From: Lanius collurio
Lineage: Eukaryota; Chordata; Aves; Passeriformes; Laniidae
NCBI GenBank assembly: GCA_020086605.1
Contig: JACBWW010000088.1
Span: 281,069 to 345,068, forward strand
Length of the DNA: 64,000 nt
Reading direction: 5' to 3'
The notes under the pieces were generated by a model. The model made no database searches, was not told the origin of the DNA, and saw only the letters and a list, made by a program, of their open reading frames with translations. Of this stretch, positions 51,185-63,748 are shown piece by piece. A program made the translations under genes and the position numbers. The first letter of the stretch is position 1, and the number at the start of each line of letters is the position of its first letter.

Positions 51185-54100
51185 TTAGATGAACCGGGGC
51201 TGCAGCTCATGGCTGCTGTGGCCCCGAGGGGTGCCAGCCTGGTTTGTGGCATCCCTGGGGGTGCCAGGACTGCGGCTCTCAGGAGCTTCCTCTGTGTCAC
51301 TCTGCTCGTCCCCAGGGCTGCAGCAGCGGGGAGCGGAGCCCTCCGTGTCCGACTGGCCCACGCTGCAGCTCCGGCTCCGCGGCCCCTCACTCCCCTCGTC
51401 GCAGAAATGAACCTCCTCCGTGCTGGTCTCGCTCCCCTGCTTGGTCAGGTGTGTCCGTGGCTCCCCGCTGTCCTCCAGCTCTGAGTCAGAGTCCACGGAG
51501 CGGTCGCCAGACTCTGCGGGACAGAGGAGTTCTGTGCCACCCTCCAGCCCAGCACTGCAGTGCCAACAGCAAACCTGGGCCCCCCGGGGCAGGGGAAGGG
51601 TCTGTGTCCCCCCCGTGCCTCCCACAGGACCTGCACCCTCCAGGAACCCCCAGTGCCTCCCACTGACCTGCGAGTGAGTCAGCACTGAAAGCCAAACTCC
51701 CCTTCTCCGGAGGCAGCTCCAGGTAGGGGCTGATGCCGAGAGGAGCCGCGGGCTGGGAGCCGGCGTGGGCCTGGGAGGGAACAGGCACGGTGGTGAGGGC
51801 ACGGAGGAGACTCCAGAGAAGGTTCATGAGACATCCCCTGAGGGTCTCCCCTCCCTGGAGATTCCTACCCGCTCAGCACCGCTGGCCACCTCCTCCGTGG
51901 CGCCTGAGCCGCGTCTGCCCAGCTCGGCCGGTGCCACGTCCTTGTGCTCGAAGATGGTGGGGTAGAAGATGATGAGAGCCTCAATAATGCGAGCTTGGTG
52001 GGGATAATCCACCAGCGAGGACAAGGAAATCGTGGCATCCGTGGGCCTGGGGCGCATCAGCGTTGGCCCAAATACGATGCCCAGGTTGCCGGAGGTCATC
52101 TTGTTGTCCTGTTCCACTTCCATGATCCTGGGTGGGAGGTGGAGGAACAGCTTGTGAGAGTAAGGAGGGAGAGGGGTAGATGGGCAGGGCTGGGGGAGAT
52201 GCTGGGCTGGAGCACCTGAGCCTCAGGAGCAGGAGAGAAGCAGCTACAACCACGGACCTTCCTCCTGACTCCAGTGAGGAGGCTGCGCTCACCTCCCCAC
52301 CCCAGGAAGGTGCCCAGCAGCCACAAGAGCTCTGGCCATGCCCCTCTCACCTCCTCAGGTGCTGCAGGAGGTACTGGAGCGTGGCCATGTTCTCACTGGG
52401 CAGCTCCTTCAGCAGCTCTCTCAGCTTCAACACCAGGGTCAGCACCACGTGGTCAGTGTCGGACCCTCTGTCCACCAGCTCAGGGCCGCCCTTCCCGCTC
52501 CGGCCCTTGGCCTCGCTGCCCTGCAGGCTCTCCTTGGCCAGCCCCATCAGCTCGTTGTACAGCCTGAAGGGCATGAGGGGCTCCGGCAGCTGCGGAGAGG
52601 AGAGGAGAGAATGATCCCGGTCCTGTGAGCAGCTCCCACCTCCTGGACCTGCACCAAGATGCTGAGCTAGGGACACCTGGGATATTTCTACAGTGAGGAA
52701 ACATCCCTGGAACTGCTCCAGGCCAGCTTGGAGAGGGCTTGGAGCACTTTTAATATCTCTTCCATTTCAGGATTCCATGAGTCTGTGACCTGCAGTGCTG
52801 CAAACCTCTCTCCAGAGGTGATATTTATTTATCCATCTCCTGGAGCATGTTAATCCAGCCTTGTTAGCCCTGGCCAAGGAGCACTTGTGAAGTTCAAGCC
52901 TAAAGCAGTGTTTGATCCACCCATGGGTGTTCCCTGCTGGGTTGAGGTGCAGGGATTCCCTTTTTTTCCTGGAAAATCCTGGCTGGGGTGGGCCCAGCTG
53001 CAGGGTCCCCAGTGGACAGGGGGTGGTTGGAAAGACAACAGGGATGGGTAGTTCTGGGTGAGGGAGGCAGGATATGAAGGGCACAGGATGTGCAGAGGTG
53101 GGGCTGCGGTGGGGGAAACTCTGCTTTGAAGTTTGTGTGAAGCAGACGGAGCTGGTGCTGACTGCTGGGTGTTCCACATGGCTGGGGATGTTTTCAGAGT
53201 GGCTTAAACGGATGTTTTGGGGACAGGCTGCCTCACAGCAGAGCGGATTCATTCCATCCACCCCTTTAGGGAAGGACTTTAACCCATTTCTCCATAGTGA
53301 GGGGTCAGGTTGGGGCTCAGCACTGATTTCCCCTTCTCATTCCATTCTGCTTTTCTTTGGAGAAACCACGGAGCCAACTCAGAGTCCTTGACTCCTGATG
53401 TGCAGGAGCCCAAGGACATGGCTTCCCCTGTGAGGTAACACAGAGCTGCCCTTTGGAGGAGTCACAGAAAAAGGCAGCACAAAGAGTTAATCCACGGCTG
53501 CCTGTGAGGGAGAAGCAGCTTCCTCTGCGCTCCTGCCTTGCGGTGGAGGCTGTTGGAGGATGTGGGTGATGCTGTTTGCAACGGCAGTTTGGGTACAGGG
53601 CGGGAGGTGCTGGGGTGAGCCCACCCTGGGGTGGCCTGAGGGGCAGAGACCCCTCTGAGCCCCCTCAGAGTGGCACGAGGGGCAGAGATCCTGCTGATCC
53701 CACTCCAAGGTGACCCAAGGGGCAGAGACCCCACTAAAGCCCACCCCAGTTTGACTGCAGGGGCAGAGCCCACCCCATGGGGACGTGACTCAGCCCGTGC
53801 AGGGTGACCTTTGCTGGCCCCTTCCCTTTTTGGGTAGCCAGTTCCCCAATTGGAAGGGGCGGAGCGTTCCTTGTTTGGAGCTTGGGCAGGTCACTGTTGT
53901 GTGGCCGTGACCGCAGTGACGCCATGTGGGATCAGCTGGGGGGGGTCACTGTGGCCAACCCCTCCCCCCTGGGAAGGGAGCCCTCCCCTCCCACCCAGTC
54001 ACTGAGCCCAATTTGTGCAGAATTCCTCCTGCCACGTTGGTTCCTCTGGCCACCTCCCCTCCTTCCCCTGCCATGAGGCACCACCAGCACCTCACCTGTC

Positions 54101-57100
54101 TCAGGTAGAGCTTCAGGACGTTGCTGATGTCATGGGGGGAGGCCTGGGACAGCTCCACCAGCTCCTTCCCATTCTCAAAGGCCTGGCAAAGCTTCTCCAC
54201 GCGGGTCTTGACGCCGTTAACTCGGTAGATGCCCTGTGAAAGAGAGAAAAGTGGACCTGAAGTGAGGGGAGAGGTTTCTCTTCATGTCTGTGTGGGACAG
54301 TGAGCTGTGTGCGCTCCCACGCTCTCCTCTTGGGGTGGGAAATCCCTCAGGGAAGTCATTTTGGGAGATTCCCTTCCAGCTCAGATCTCCTTCCTGCTTT
54401 CATAGGAAAGCAGGAGGCAGGAGAGGTGAGTTTCCAAAGGCAGAGTTTGGGTTATCTGGGCCAAGCTCATCCCTGGCTCCCTGCCCCATGGAAATCTGAA
54501 CTGGAGCCTGTTGGTTTTCCAGAGGATCCTTCCAAGAGCCTGCAGCTCAGCCAGCTGAGGAGGAGGAGAGGGGAGTGTGACTCACCTTGGTTTTCAGGGC
54601 CCGCTTCTCGATCTCCGAAATGCATTTCTTGACGATGAAGGGGATCCCATCCGGGCTGCCCTGAGACGCCCTAGTGAAGTCTTGCCCAAAGAGCTGCAGC
54701 TTCCCTTGGAGCTTCTTGTGCCCACACTGGATGGCCAAGGTCTCCAGACACTTCTTGTGGCAGGCCAGGTAGCACTGGAAGAGAAAAGGGGACACGTGGA
54801 GGTGGAGGGCAGGCACAGAGACAGCAGGCACCACTCTGAGCATGGTGGGAGACGGGAAAAATGCCTTGGGGATGCTGCAGGATCAAGGGAAAACCGTGTT
54901 TTCCACCTGGAACCCTCCCCAAGGGGGAAATGTCCTCCTGACCACGATCAGAGCTGGGTTCCACCCCCAGTTCTCCCAGCTCACCTCCTCACACTCGGCT
55001 CCCTGGAAGTACACGTAGCTGTTGCACTCCCGACACTTGGAAGGGGCACGGAGCTTCCTCAGCCGATGGGTTTGGGCAGCCTTGGACAAGCCAACATTTC
55101 GGAAGGGCCCCGTGGGAGTCGCCAGCTCTGGGGTGATCCCGTTGATGCCTACGGAAAAGGAAGTGTGAGGTGAGGCACGGCTTGAGCAGGACTGTCACTG
55201 TCACCGGTCTGAGCAGGGCTCATCCCTCAGGAAAGGCGGCGCTGCTTGGGGACACCATCAGGGATCTCCAGCAATGGTTGGATTTGCCTCCAGAACTACT
55301 GGATTTGGGAAAAGCAGCCTGCAGGGAGCTCTGCTGTGGTGGGGGGTGTGGCAGCAGCACTGTCACCTCCCACCCTGTCACCTACTCTGCTCAAAGGGGG
55401 TGGTGGTCCCGTCCTTCTCCTCCAGCTCCTCACTGGAAGAGGCGGTGCCGTTGGATGACAGCCGCTGGAGCTTGTGGCCAAATTCACCTGTCCAAGGAAA
55501 ACCCACAGAGCAGTGAATCACCTGCAAAGCTGCTTCTCTTCTGAGAGCTCACCCCATCCCATCAAATCCCACCCTAGCCCACTGGGATCAGCACAGTCCT
55601 TTACAACAGTGCTCTCACAAGGCAGGTAAAACAGGGGACGGTCCTGCCTAACTGGGAAGCTCTGGGTTTAGATTGGCTGTGCTGGGAGGGGCTCCTGGGC
55701 TGTTCCCATATCTACCTGTGTTGGAATCCAGGCTGCTGTCAGCATCAGCGACAGAGGTTGGCCAAGATTTATGGACCTGGTGTCCCCTCCCACCTGCAGA
55801 AAGAACAGTCTGTTGGGATTGCTGTCTGTGTTCAGGAGGGAACGGCAGGAGAACAGCCTAGATGCTGGGAGAAACTGGGAAGACTGGGGGAAGCTGCTGG
55901 TGGGGTTTGGTGCCTCCAGTGACACCCAGCAAGGGGACATTGGAAGATGGACAATAGTTTGTGAGGGAGCAAAATGGCACAGATCTGATTTAGTGTCCTT
56001 CAGGAAATCCAGGCTGGGAGGCTCCCAGCCCCTCCTGCTGCTGCCAGCAAAGTCCCCGGTACCCCGGGGGTCCCACTCTGCTCTTGCCTGGGGGGAAGTG
56101 GGGCACGTGATGGAGAACTTTGGGGCTCCAGGCTCACCTCTCCGCTCAGCCGCCCCGGCCCCACTCGGCAACTCCTTGGCTCCTGCTGCTCCCTCCGAGC
56201 TGGCCCCGGCCCCCTCGGCACTCGTGGAGAACTCACTGGCATTGAAGCTGCCCTTCCGTGCCCGAGTGAAGGGAGACCTGGGGGGGAAACGGGAAGGTGG
56301 ATGGGAAGGAAGGACACATTAGAATAAATACTTAACAGCCTGTCTCATCTACTGAAGGATGAGAGGGCAATTCCCAGCTGGTCCAGCCCTAGCATTCCCA
56401 GCAGGAGCTGCCTTCAGGAATGCTGAAAGCATCCCGCCTCCTGCAGGAGAGCGTGGGCAGCAGGAGATAATGAAGGGAACGGCTGAGCTGGAGCATTACC
56501 CAGGAATGAACCCTCTCCTCCCTTACCAGGCGTTGTGGGACACGTAGGGCTCGAAGTCGTACTGGACGTCGGGCTCGTCGCCGCGCTGCAGCTGCCGGAC
56601 GTGGGACGCGTACTGCTGGCCCGGGTCGTACAGCTTGCTGCTCTCACACAGCGTCTGGAAGTTCACGGGCAGCGGCGCTGTCTGCATGTGCATGAGCTGG
56701 TAGAAGGAGATGGTGGCCTAAAAGTGACGTGCAGAGGGACAGATGTGAGCTTGGTGGGCTGGCACGGGAGGAGCTCTAGGTTAGGTGAGCACAAGGGAGA
56801 GGGGAGCTCTGCATCCACCCAAACCCCCCCACTGGAATAGAGGCAGCTCTGAGCCCTCCAGAGCAGGGCACAGCCACCTCCTGCCCTGGGGACACCCCAA
56901 GCCAGCCCCACTCACCGACTTGATGACCTGGTCGGTCTGTTTGATCACTTCGTGGATCTGCCGCAGGGAGTTCACCTTGGTGTCCTCCAGCTCCTGCTTC
57001 TGAGTGTTTGCATCGGCCACACAGGTGCGGTACGTGGCCATGGCCTCTTCTGCCTGGGAGTTGGGAGAGCAAGGCATGGGAACAGCTCAGAGGTGAGGAG

Positions 57101-60100
57101 AATAAGAACAGCCCCTTGCACTCGGTTTGTCCAGGCATTCCTGAGGATCTGCAGGGGGCTCAGTTCATCCACACGGCTCAGGGAACAGCAGGAGTGAGCT
57201 CCAGAGCTGTCACCTTGTTCTTGGCTTCCTCTTCCAGCCGCCTCTTCTTGTCCAGGGTTTTGGTGGTGATGCTGCTGGTTGTGTTTTGCTGCTCCTCCTC
57301 TGCTTTCACCGCCATGTACTTGGCCTTGTCGTGCTCCTCGCTGCGCTGCATGTACGTCTGCTTGGCCTTGCGCAGGTTCCCCTCCGCCTCTTGCTGCCAG
57401 GGAGAGCCGTGGTGAGGACAGAGCCCAGCAAGGGGATCACCAGCTCCTGCCAGGATCCTCCAGCACAGCAGAGGCACCCAACACCACTGGAGAGGGGCAG
57501 GGTGCCCAGCGTGCTCAGGGGAGGACGTGTCATGCGTTGCTCCAGGCTGGGATTGGGAACACAAACCCAGTCACTCACCAGTTTCCTCTGTGCTCGGTGC
57601 CACTGCTCCTTGATCTCCTTCCTGCGCTTCTCGTGCTCCAGGCGTCTCACCGTCAGGGGCTGCATGGCAAGAGAGGGAGGAACAGCCCCGTGATGCCCTG
57701 AGCTGAGCGCTCCTGCTCTGCCCTTGCCAAGACTTTGCAAGGAGAAGCGCCTTGTGGTGGTCACTGTCACTCCCAGTGCAGGTCACAGGCGCTGGTTTGT
57801 GCCAGGAATGAAAATCCACAGCCTGGGAAGTGCTGAATGCAAGTTCCCTCTGGACTAAGGAAGAACCTCCTCTGCAACAGCAGGACCTCCAGCCCTGGAA
57901 GGACCTTCTGTCCCCTCACCTGGAGGAAGGTTTGCTGCTGCAGGGTGTTGGCTGCCTGCAGAACCGAGGTCCCGTGCTCCATGTCCTGCTCCAGGGCCAG
58001 CAGGTAGATGGACAGGAAAGGCATGTTGGTCTGGAGAGAGGGAAAACACATCTCCCTGAGCCCCACCACCCCGTGTGAGCCCGAGGAGATGTGTCCTTCA
58101 GGGAGGAAGAGCCAGAGGCAAGGTGGGGCTGCTGCTGGTAAAAGCCCCATCCTGAATTTCTCCAGGCAGAGCTCTGGAGAGCTGCCCCCATGTTCTCCTG
58201 AGCTGGGGCACATGGAATGGGCTCTCCAGGGTGGCTGGCTCCCCATCCAGCCTGGCACTGGGGGCTTCAGGGACTTGGGGACTTACCTCCTGGCTGATGG
58301 TTTGCTTGCAGCTGTTTGCCATCTTCTGGAGCCCTTTGGCAAACTCCATCTCTGGAAGGAAAAGGTTGAAAGTGAAAAGACATACGAGACACTGGGATTT
58401 CCCTGGTGGAACCCAACGTCCTCTTGAAAATTAAATAAGGAACTTGAGGAGTGAGGTTCCCACTGCCCTGGCAGTGTCAGCCTCCCCCAGGAGGGACCCA
58501 CCTGCTGTCCCCCCACTCACCCAGTGTGGTCCTTTTCTCCAGGTATCCAATCAGGTCCTTCATGTATTTGGAGATGGTTTTGGTGTACTGGAGGGCAGCG
58601 TCCACGCCCCCCTCACAGCGCTGCAGCATCACGTCCACCTCCTCAGCTGGAGGATGGGCTGCAGTGGGATGGACACTCCATGAGCTTCCAGTGCAAGCCC
58701 CCCCAGCTCTGTGCCAGCCCCAGTGCCACCAGCTCTGCTGCCTTTTCCCAGCTGAGCCACCACGTGCGGCTCAGGATGGCAGCGATGACGGGGAAGGTGC
58801 CGGTTCCTGCACAGACCCCAAACCCTCACCCAGACCCATCCTGCTTACCTGTGTCGTAGCTGTCCGTGCCTGAGGGCACACCGTCTGCCCCGGGCCCAGG
58901 AATCCCCCCGTAGAGGCTCTCCATAGTCTTTGGGAATTGGGAAAGAAAAGGGACTGGTCAGCCAAGAGGATGGGAGCGGCTGGAGGGGCTGGCAGATGGA
59001 TGGAGCCTTTTGGCCACTGCTGGAACTCAGCTGTGCCCAGCAGCTGACGGGACTGTCACCGGACCAACACCCTGCTCTGTGCCCACACCAGAGCCCTGAG
59101 TGGTGCCAAGCCCCACATGGTGGGAGCACCCAGGCATCCGGGCATCACTCACCTGGTTCTGGTCGCTGGGTGGGATGGAGAGGATGGTGCTGCTGTCCAC
59201 CTCCCCCATGAGGAACTCGGACACCCTGTGGGGAGAGGAGCACGGCTGGGCTCAGCACAGGGACGGTGACACAGGCTGCCCCTGGGGGATGGCTGCCCAA
59301 ACCCCCTTACGTGCTGCTGAAGGACACGGCGATGGTCTCCACGGCCTTCTCGAACTCCCGCTTGTCCGCCTCATTGTTGGATTCATAGTGGAAACCTGGA
59401 GATGAGGAAATGTGGGAGCCCTGTTGGCACAAGCACTTGTCCCTGTCTCAGCAGAAAAATCTGCCAGCTCATGCTGGTATCAGGGGGTCTTTGGGGCTGG
59501 GGAAGGGGCTGGGGTGAGTCAAGGGAGCAGTGGGAAGGATCATCCCTATGGATCATGGATTTTTCCAGTGCCGCAGTTTCCCCCTCCTTCTTCCCAGGAC
59601 TGACTTCCCTGACAGCATCCCTTGGCTCGTGTTTCTGTTTATTCCCGTTACTCAGGGCTGCTGGAAAAGTGCTGCTGGACCTGTTCCACTGCCTTCCCTG
59701 CCTCATGGCTCCTCCAGACCCCTTTCCAAGCAGGATGAACTCCTCCAGGAGGGCTCTTGCCCGCAGCCAAAAGAGGAACTGCCACCAGCAGCAGGAACTG
59801 GGGCCAACAGCGCTTGGCAGGCTCCCACACCACAAGTGGCCAGGGCTTCTGGGCAGACCCTGGGGCAGCTCCTTGGGGTGGGGCTGGGGTCTGCTCCAAG
59901 CCCACTCCCTCCCATCCCTGTGTGGGACCAGCCCCATGGCAGCCCTCCCACCACCCATCATGAGCTTCCTGTCCCCTGGGGTGCCTGGTTGGTGTCCAGG
60001 AAGCCACGGGTGACTCAGAAGGTTGTGCTGTGCCTCTGGTAGGTGCAGCCGCCCCCTTCCTGTGGGTGACAGCGGCGGGAGGCGGTGCCCAGCTGGGACC

Positions 60101-63100
60101 TGACCTCCCAGACCCTGCTCCATAAACACGAGAGGCTGCCAGCAGCAGGGTCCGATTATTTCCGTGTTTTTCCTGTGGCTGTGCCTGGAAACCCCCAGGC
60201 AGGATCTGTCATTTCTGCCACTACAGCATCCTCAAAGCTGAACCACAGGAGGAAGATCGATGACGCTTTCACCCTCTGTGCCGGTCCATGAGACAGCTCC
60301 GCTCCCAACAGCCCCTCCATGAGTTCCCCAATCCCCCCATCCCACCGTGGGGCAGGAGGGGAGCAGGACAGTGCTCTCAGCCCCAGTGTCTCACCCTTGA
60401 CTTTGGAGATGAGGGTCCCAGCAGCCGTCAGGGTCTCCAGGGTGTTGAGCAGCGGGTACTTGCTGATGACCTGGCGCAGGATGCGCAGGGTCTCACCCAG
60501 GCACTCGTGGGCCAGCGGCCGCTGGGGCTCCTTGGGGTCTGCAAGAGAGGGGGGCCGAGATGCTCCATCCCTGTCCTGTGTCCCTGCTCTGTGTCCCTGT
60601 CCCATGTCCCTGCCCCATGTCTCTGCTCTGCATCCCTGTCCCTGCCCTGTTTACCTCCCAGCCACCCCCTGCCAGCCACATCCCACGCAGGGACCGGCCA
60701 TCTCCCAAACCGTGCAGCAAATCCCCCTGGCCTCAGGGCTTCCCAGGACTGGCATGGCCACATCCTGCTTGTCCAGCACCTCCCCACACCCATGGCTGTG
60801 TGCCTCCTGCCCAGCCTGGTGTTGGCTGAGGGGCAGCCTGACCTTTGAGGCATTTTTTCCTCCGTAGTAGCTTTTTCCCTTGAAAGCAGTTTGGGAATTT
60901 CCTCCATTTCCTTCCCTCCCTCCTGCCGGATGGACGCTCCCAGTTGGGAGGGATATGCCTGGTCCAGCCAGGCTTGCTGCATCCCACAGTTTCCCCCCTG
61001 GACTCTCCCCTTTGTGGGCTCCAGTTGCCAGCCATGGGGTCTGGTCAGGACCCCCCAGTGCAGGCTGAGGGCTGGGGACTGACAGCCTGGTTAGGAAATG
61101 GGGAATCTCCCTCAGGGAAGCACTGGGATGGGGGATCAGCACCCATTGCCCAGCCAGGCAAAGCCCCCTCCCCATTCCAGCCCCCATCTCAGGGTCAGGA
61201 AGGGGTTTCTGCACAACCAGGACTGACAACATGGTGTCACATGCCCCCAGACCGTGGGTACAATGCACTCCCTGCGTCCTCTCAGGCAAGGAGAGTTGCT
61301 TGTGAGCCTGCAGACCACCCAGCCCCATCCTGCTGGCCACCCTGGTGGGCTGGGGGGCCGTGCCCAGCACCCTGCAGGGTTCGGGGGGCCCTGGCAGGCG
61401 GCTGGCACCGCTGCACTGTAAACAGGAAAACGGGCGGATGAAAATAGCTCGTGGCAGGAAGCCGCGTTATCCTGGCTCCGAGCTCCAGCAGCCACCCACT
61501 GCTCACCCACCACCCCTGACTGCGGCTGCACGGCCCCCTGGGGGTCCTGGTGCCCTGTGGCCCAGGCAGAGCCTCCCACCCACGGGTGGGGTCTGTCCCG
61601 GGGTGCTGCGATGCCGGTGTTTGGCACGGGGCGGGCACTCACCATCGCGCAGCACCACATCCCGCAGCTTCTCCAGCGCATCCGCAAAGCGGGCGACGTC
61701 CGCCAGCAGCTGCGAGATGTCCTCGGGGTCGATGAAGGGACTCTCCCCACCCTCCATGGGGCTGTAGGACGTGGGGGTCTTGTGGCCCTTGGGCATGGCG
61801 CGGGGGGCAGCGGGCAGGGGGAAGCCGGCGGCGCTGGCATGGCGGCTCAGGCTGGTGGGGCGCTTCAGGGTGCCCACGGCGCTGGGGCTGCTGCTGAGCT
61901 TGGCGCTGGCCGGGGGCAGCTCCCCCACGCTGGAGCCCGGCGCCTCCAGGCAATCTTTGCGGGAGAGGTCCTGGGGAGCAAGGAGGAGTTTGAAGGTACA
62001 GCCAGCATGGTGGGGATCCTGGAGGGGGAAGCATCTCAGGACCCAGCACACCACCAGCCTGGGGAACTGTTGCCTTGGGGGGCTGGTGCCAGACCCCACA
62101 GCTGTGTTGTGCCTCAGTTTCCCCAGGTAGGGATCACCTTCAGGAACCGTCTTAGGGGAGTGGACAGGGTCTGGGCACTTGCCTGGCTGCCCCCACCAGT
62201 CCTTGCCAGCCCCTCTGGGTCCGTGTTTGTCATGAGGGGCCCACAGTCACCGTGTGGGTGACACTGCGTGTCCACCACAGCACCCACCATGATGAGGCTG
62301 CCCATCCCAGGGGGATGGGGACCCCAGCACAGCCAAATGGCAGCAGGACCTGGCCCACACATCACTTCCTCTTTTCCAGCTGCTCCCACGCTGGGGGAGG
62401 ACGTAGAGGCAGGGACACCTCCCAGGCTGTTGTTGGGGGCTTTGAAGGTATTTTACAGATGGAGGAAGCCCCACATTTCTAGGGGTAAAACCACACTGAG
62501 GGAGGGGCTGGTACCGGCTGTGTCCAGGGCTGTGCATGGCTTGAGGGCCACACATCCAGCGAAGAGTCCTTGGGTGTGGGAAGGGGACCCTGCAGCCCCT
62601 CAGCCCCCCCAGCAGCTCCCACCAGTGACTCCTTGGCACCCGGTGTGACACGAACGCGCAGGGTCTGAGCATCCCTGGCCGGGCGCTGCCGGAAGTGTTT
62701 TTTGGCTCCGCCGAGAGCACGAGGCTTCCGCGGGCGAGGGCGAACGGGGGAGCGCAGCCCCAAGGGGGGCCAGACCACCACGAGCCTGCAAGGGGGCACA
62801 AAGACCCCCACCCCAAAAACGCCTAGGGCCACCCCAGTCCTGTCTTGGTCCTCCCGGGATGCAGCGGCCCCGGCGACGCCCGTCCCTCCCTCCGGCGCCC
62901 CGGGGTGCCCCCGGCCGTACCGTCAGCCTCACGGCGGGCGTGCGGGGCAGCGAGTCCAGGGAGCGCTGGGGCGGGTGGGCTCTGCCCGCCGCCGCCGAGG
63001 GGCTGTAGCTTTTCCTGCCCGCAGCCCGGCCGAGCATCCCGCTGGCCGCCACCCATAGGCCCCTCTGCGGGGGAGTCGGGGCGGGGATGGGGACGGGTGT

Positions 63101-63748
63101 CCCCTGCTAAGGAGCCGCGGGTGGGCTCCGGGTCGCCGTTGGCCGCATCGTGCCAGCCCGGTCTCGCCCCAATCACCGGGACTGGGGCGCAGGCGCGGGG
63201 CGGGCAGTGCGGGGTGCGCCGGGGAGCCCCGGCCGGTGGCGTTTCCTCCTGGCCCCTCCGGCACGGGGGGGGTCCACACGTCAATAAATAAATATCTGGC
63301 AGAGCCGAGATACCTGGGGTTGGCTGAGCCTGCAGTCGCCCCGCTCCCACTTCAGTCGCCAGGGAGGTTTGGGAGTCTCTCTGCCCTCTCCAAACCCTCG
63401 GCTACAGCCCCCCCATTTCCTCCCTGTCCCTTCCTGCCCTCCCGCCTCCCTCGGCGGCTGCTCCGTCCCCTTCATCTGGAGCAAAATTCCCCCCCACCAG
63501 CCCAGTGAGTAGGGTTCTTTCTCGTTTCCCTCCTTTTCGCGGACCTCCTGGACGTATCCAGGTCCCCATTGCCACCCTGTGGCTCTTCCCAGCAGTTCCG
63601 TGGGTGCTGTTGCCCCTACAACCCCCACCGTGCCGGGGGTGCGGGGGGAGAAACTCACCGGCAGGGTCTGTGGGACGGGGCTTCCCGCCCGGCTCTTCTT
63701 GGAGATGGAGGGGGTTTTTATCAGCTCCCGCTTCTTCCGAGAGAACAT
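51185..63748 (-). CDS. ARHGAP45: ARHGAP45 (HMHA1), F-BAR/C1/RhoGAP protein
   Basis: This is a haematopoietic Rac/Rho GTPase-activating protein of the membrane and actin cortex, and the source of human minor histocompatibility antigen HA-1 (established). Exons, 5' to 3': 63659-63748, 61643-61970, 60395-60538, 59311-59395, 59153-59225, 58849-58927, 58521-58646, 58287-58351, 57920-58030, 57579-57659, 57214-57393, 56916-57053, 56527-56717, 56138-56277, 55716-55793, 55386-55487, 54985-55148, 54586-54774, 54096-54233, 52351-52589, 51869-52127, 51668-51770, 51185-51513. They sum to 3432 nt, or 1143 aa; human is 1136 aa. It starts MFSRKKRELIKTPSISKK as in human. The extreme end, LQPRFI, resembles the human terminus. 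Phase closes throughout. The acidic Ser-rich tail after residue 980 diverges most. Confidence 0.95.
51869..54233 (-). CDS. ARHGAP45: ARHGAP45 RhoGAP domain exons
   Basis: Three exons (54096-54233, 52351-52589, 51869-52127) encode most of the GAP fold. GIYRVNGVKTRVEKL carries the catalytic arginine finger, Arg792. LYLRQLPEPLMPFRLY, LPSENMATLQYLLQHLRR and the Asn-bearing KMTSGNLGIVFGPTLMRP are the standard conserved boxes, so the domain should be active. The 1.5-kb intron between the first two exons holds a decayed CR1-like end and nothing else recognised. Confidence 0.94.
52700..52792 (+). mobile_element. Degenerate CR1-like 3' end
   Basis: The sequence reads GGCCAGCTTGGAGAGGGCTTGGAGCA and then ends in GATTCCATGAGTCTGTGA, which resembles the CR1 GGGCTTGGAGCAACCTGG segment and the ATTCTATGATTCTATGA terminus. 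The middle is shortened. It lies in an ARHGAP45 intron. This is an old, weak match, so the call is tentative. Confidence 0.5.
54586..55148 (-). CDS. ARHGAP45: ARHGAP45 C1 domain exons
   Basis: Two exons (54985-55148 and 54586-54774) encode the zinc-binding C1 domain at residues 698-742. The ligands are all present: H698, C709, C712, C723, C726, H731, C734 and C742. The pattern is H-x10-C-x2-C-x10-C-x2-C-x4-H-x2-C-x7-C. The following segment, GKLQLFGQDFTRASQG, leads into the GAP domain. Confidence 0.93.
56527..58646 (-). CDS. ARHGAP45: ARHGAP45 F-BAR domain exons
   Basis: Seven exons encode residues about 267-564, a long, charged, helical stretch typical of an F-BAR membrane-bending dimer. 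Visible elements are GGVDAALQYTKTISKYMKDL, LEKRTTLEMEFAKGLQKM, a basic run LRRLEHEKRRKEIKEQWHRA, heptad-rich KTLDKKRRLEEEAKNKAEEA, and SFYQLMHMQTAPLPVNFQ near the end. In this family the F-BAR domain also restrains GAP activity (established for human HMHA1). Confidence 0.92.
60540..61642. other. ARHGAP45 intron, 1.1 kb
   Basis: Apart from the repeat at 60566-60655 this intron, between the exon carrying the HA-1 site and its neighbour, shows no exon, mobile element or RNA gene. Long open frames on both strands reflect GC richness. Confidence 0.65.
60566..60655. repeat. Degenerate CTGTGTCCCTG-type repeat
   Basis: Imperfect 12-bp units (CTGTGTCCCTGT, CCCATGTCCCTG and similar) run for about 90 bp, just before the acceptor side of the ARHGAP45 exon at 60395-60538. 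No function is evident. Confidence 0.7.
61971..62920. other. ARHGAP45 intron between exon 1b and the shared second exon
   Basis: The 950 bp between the shared exon and exon 1b contain no recognisable exon or repeat. Several open frames exist but none has matching splice signals. Confidence 0.6.
62921..63052 (-). CDS. ARHGAP45: ARHGAP45 alternative first coding exon (1b)
   Basis: A minus-strand ATG at 63050-63052 opens 44 codons starting MAASGMLGRAAGRKSYSPS, ending RTPAVRLT before the donor GTACGG. It ends in phase 0, as does exon 1a at 63659-63748, so both can join the exon at 61643-61970. It would give 1157 aa. The human gene also has two N-terminal isoforms whose lengths differ by a similar amount, as far as I recall. 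The exon sits in its own GC-rich stretch. Confidence 0.75.
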
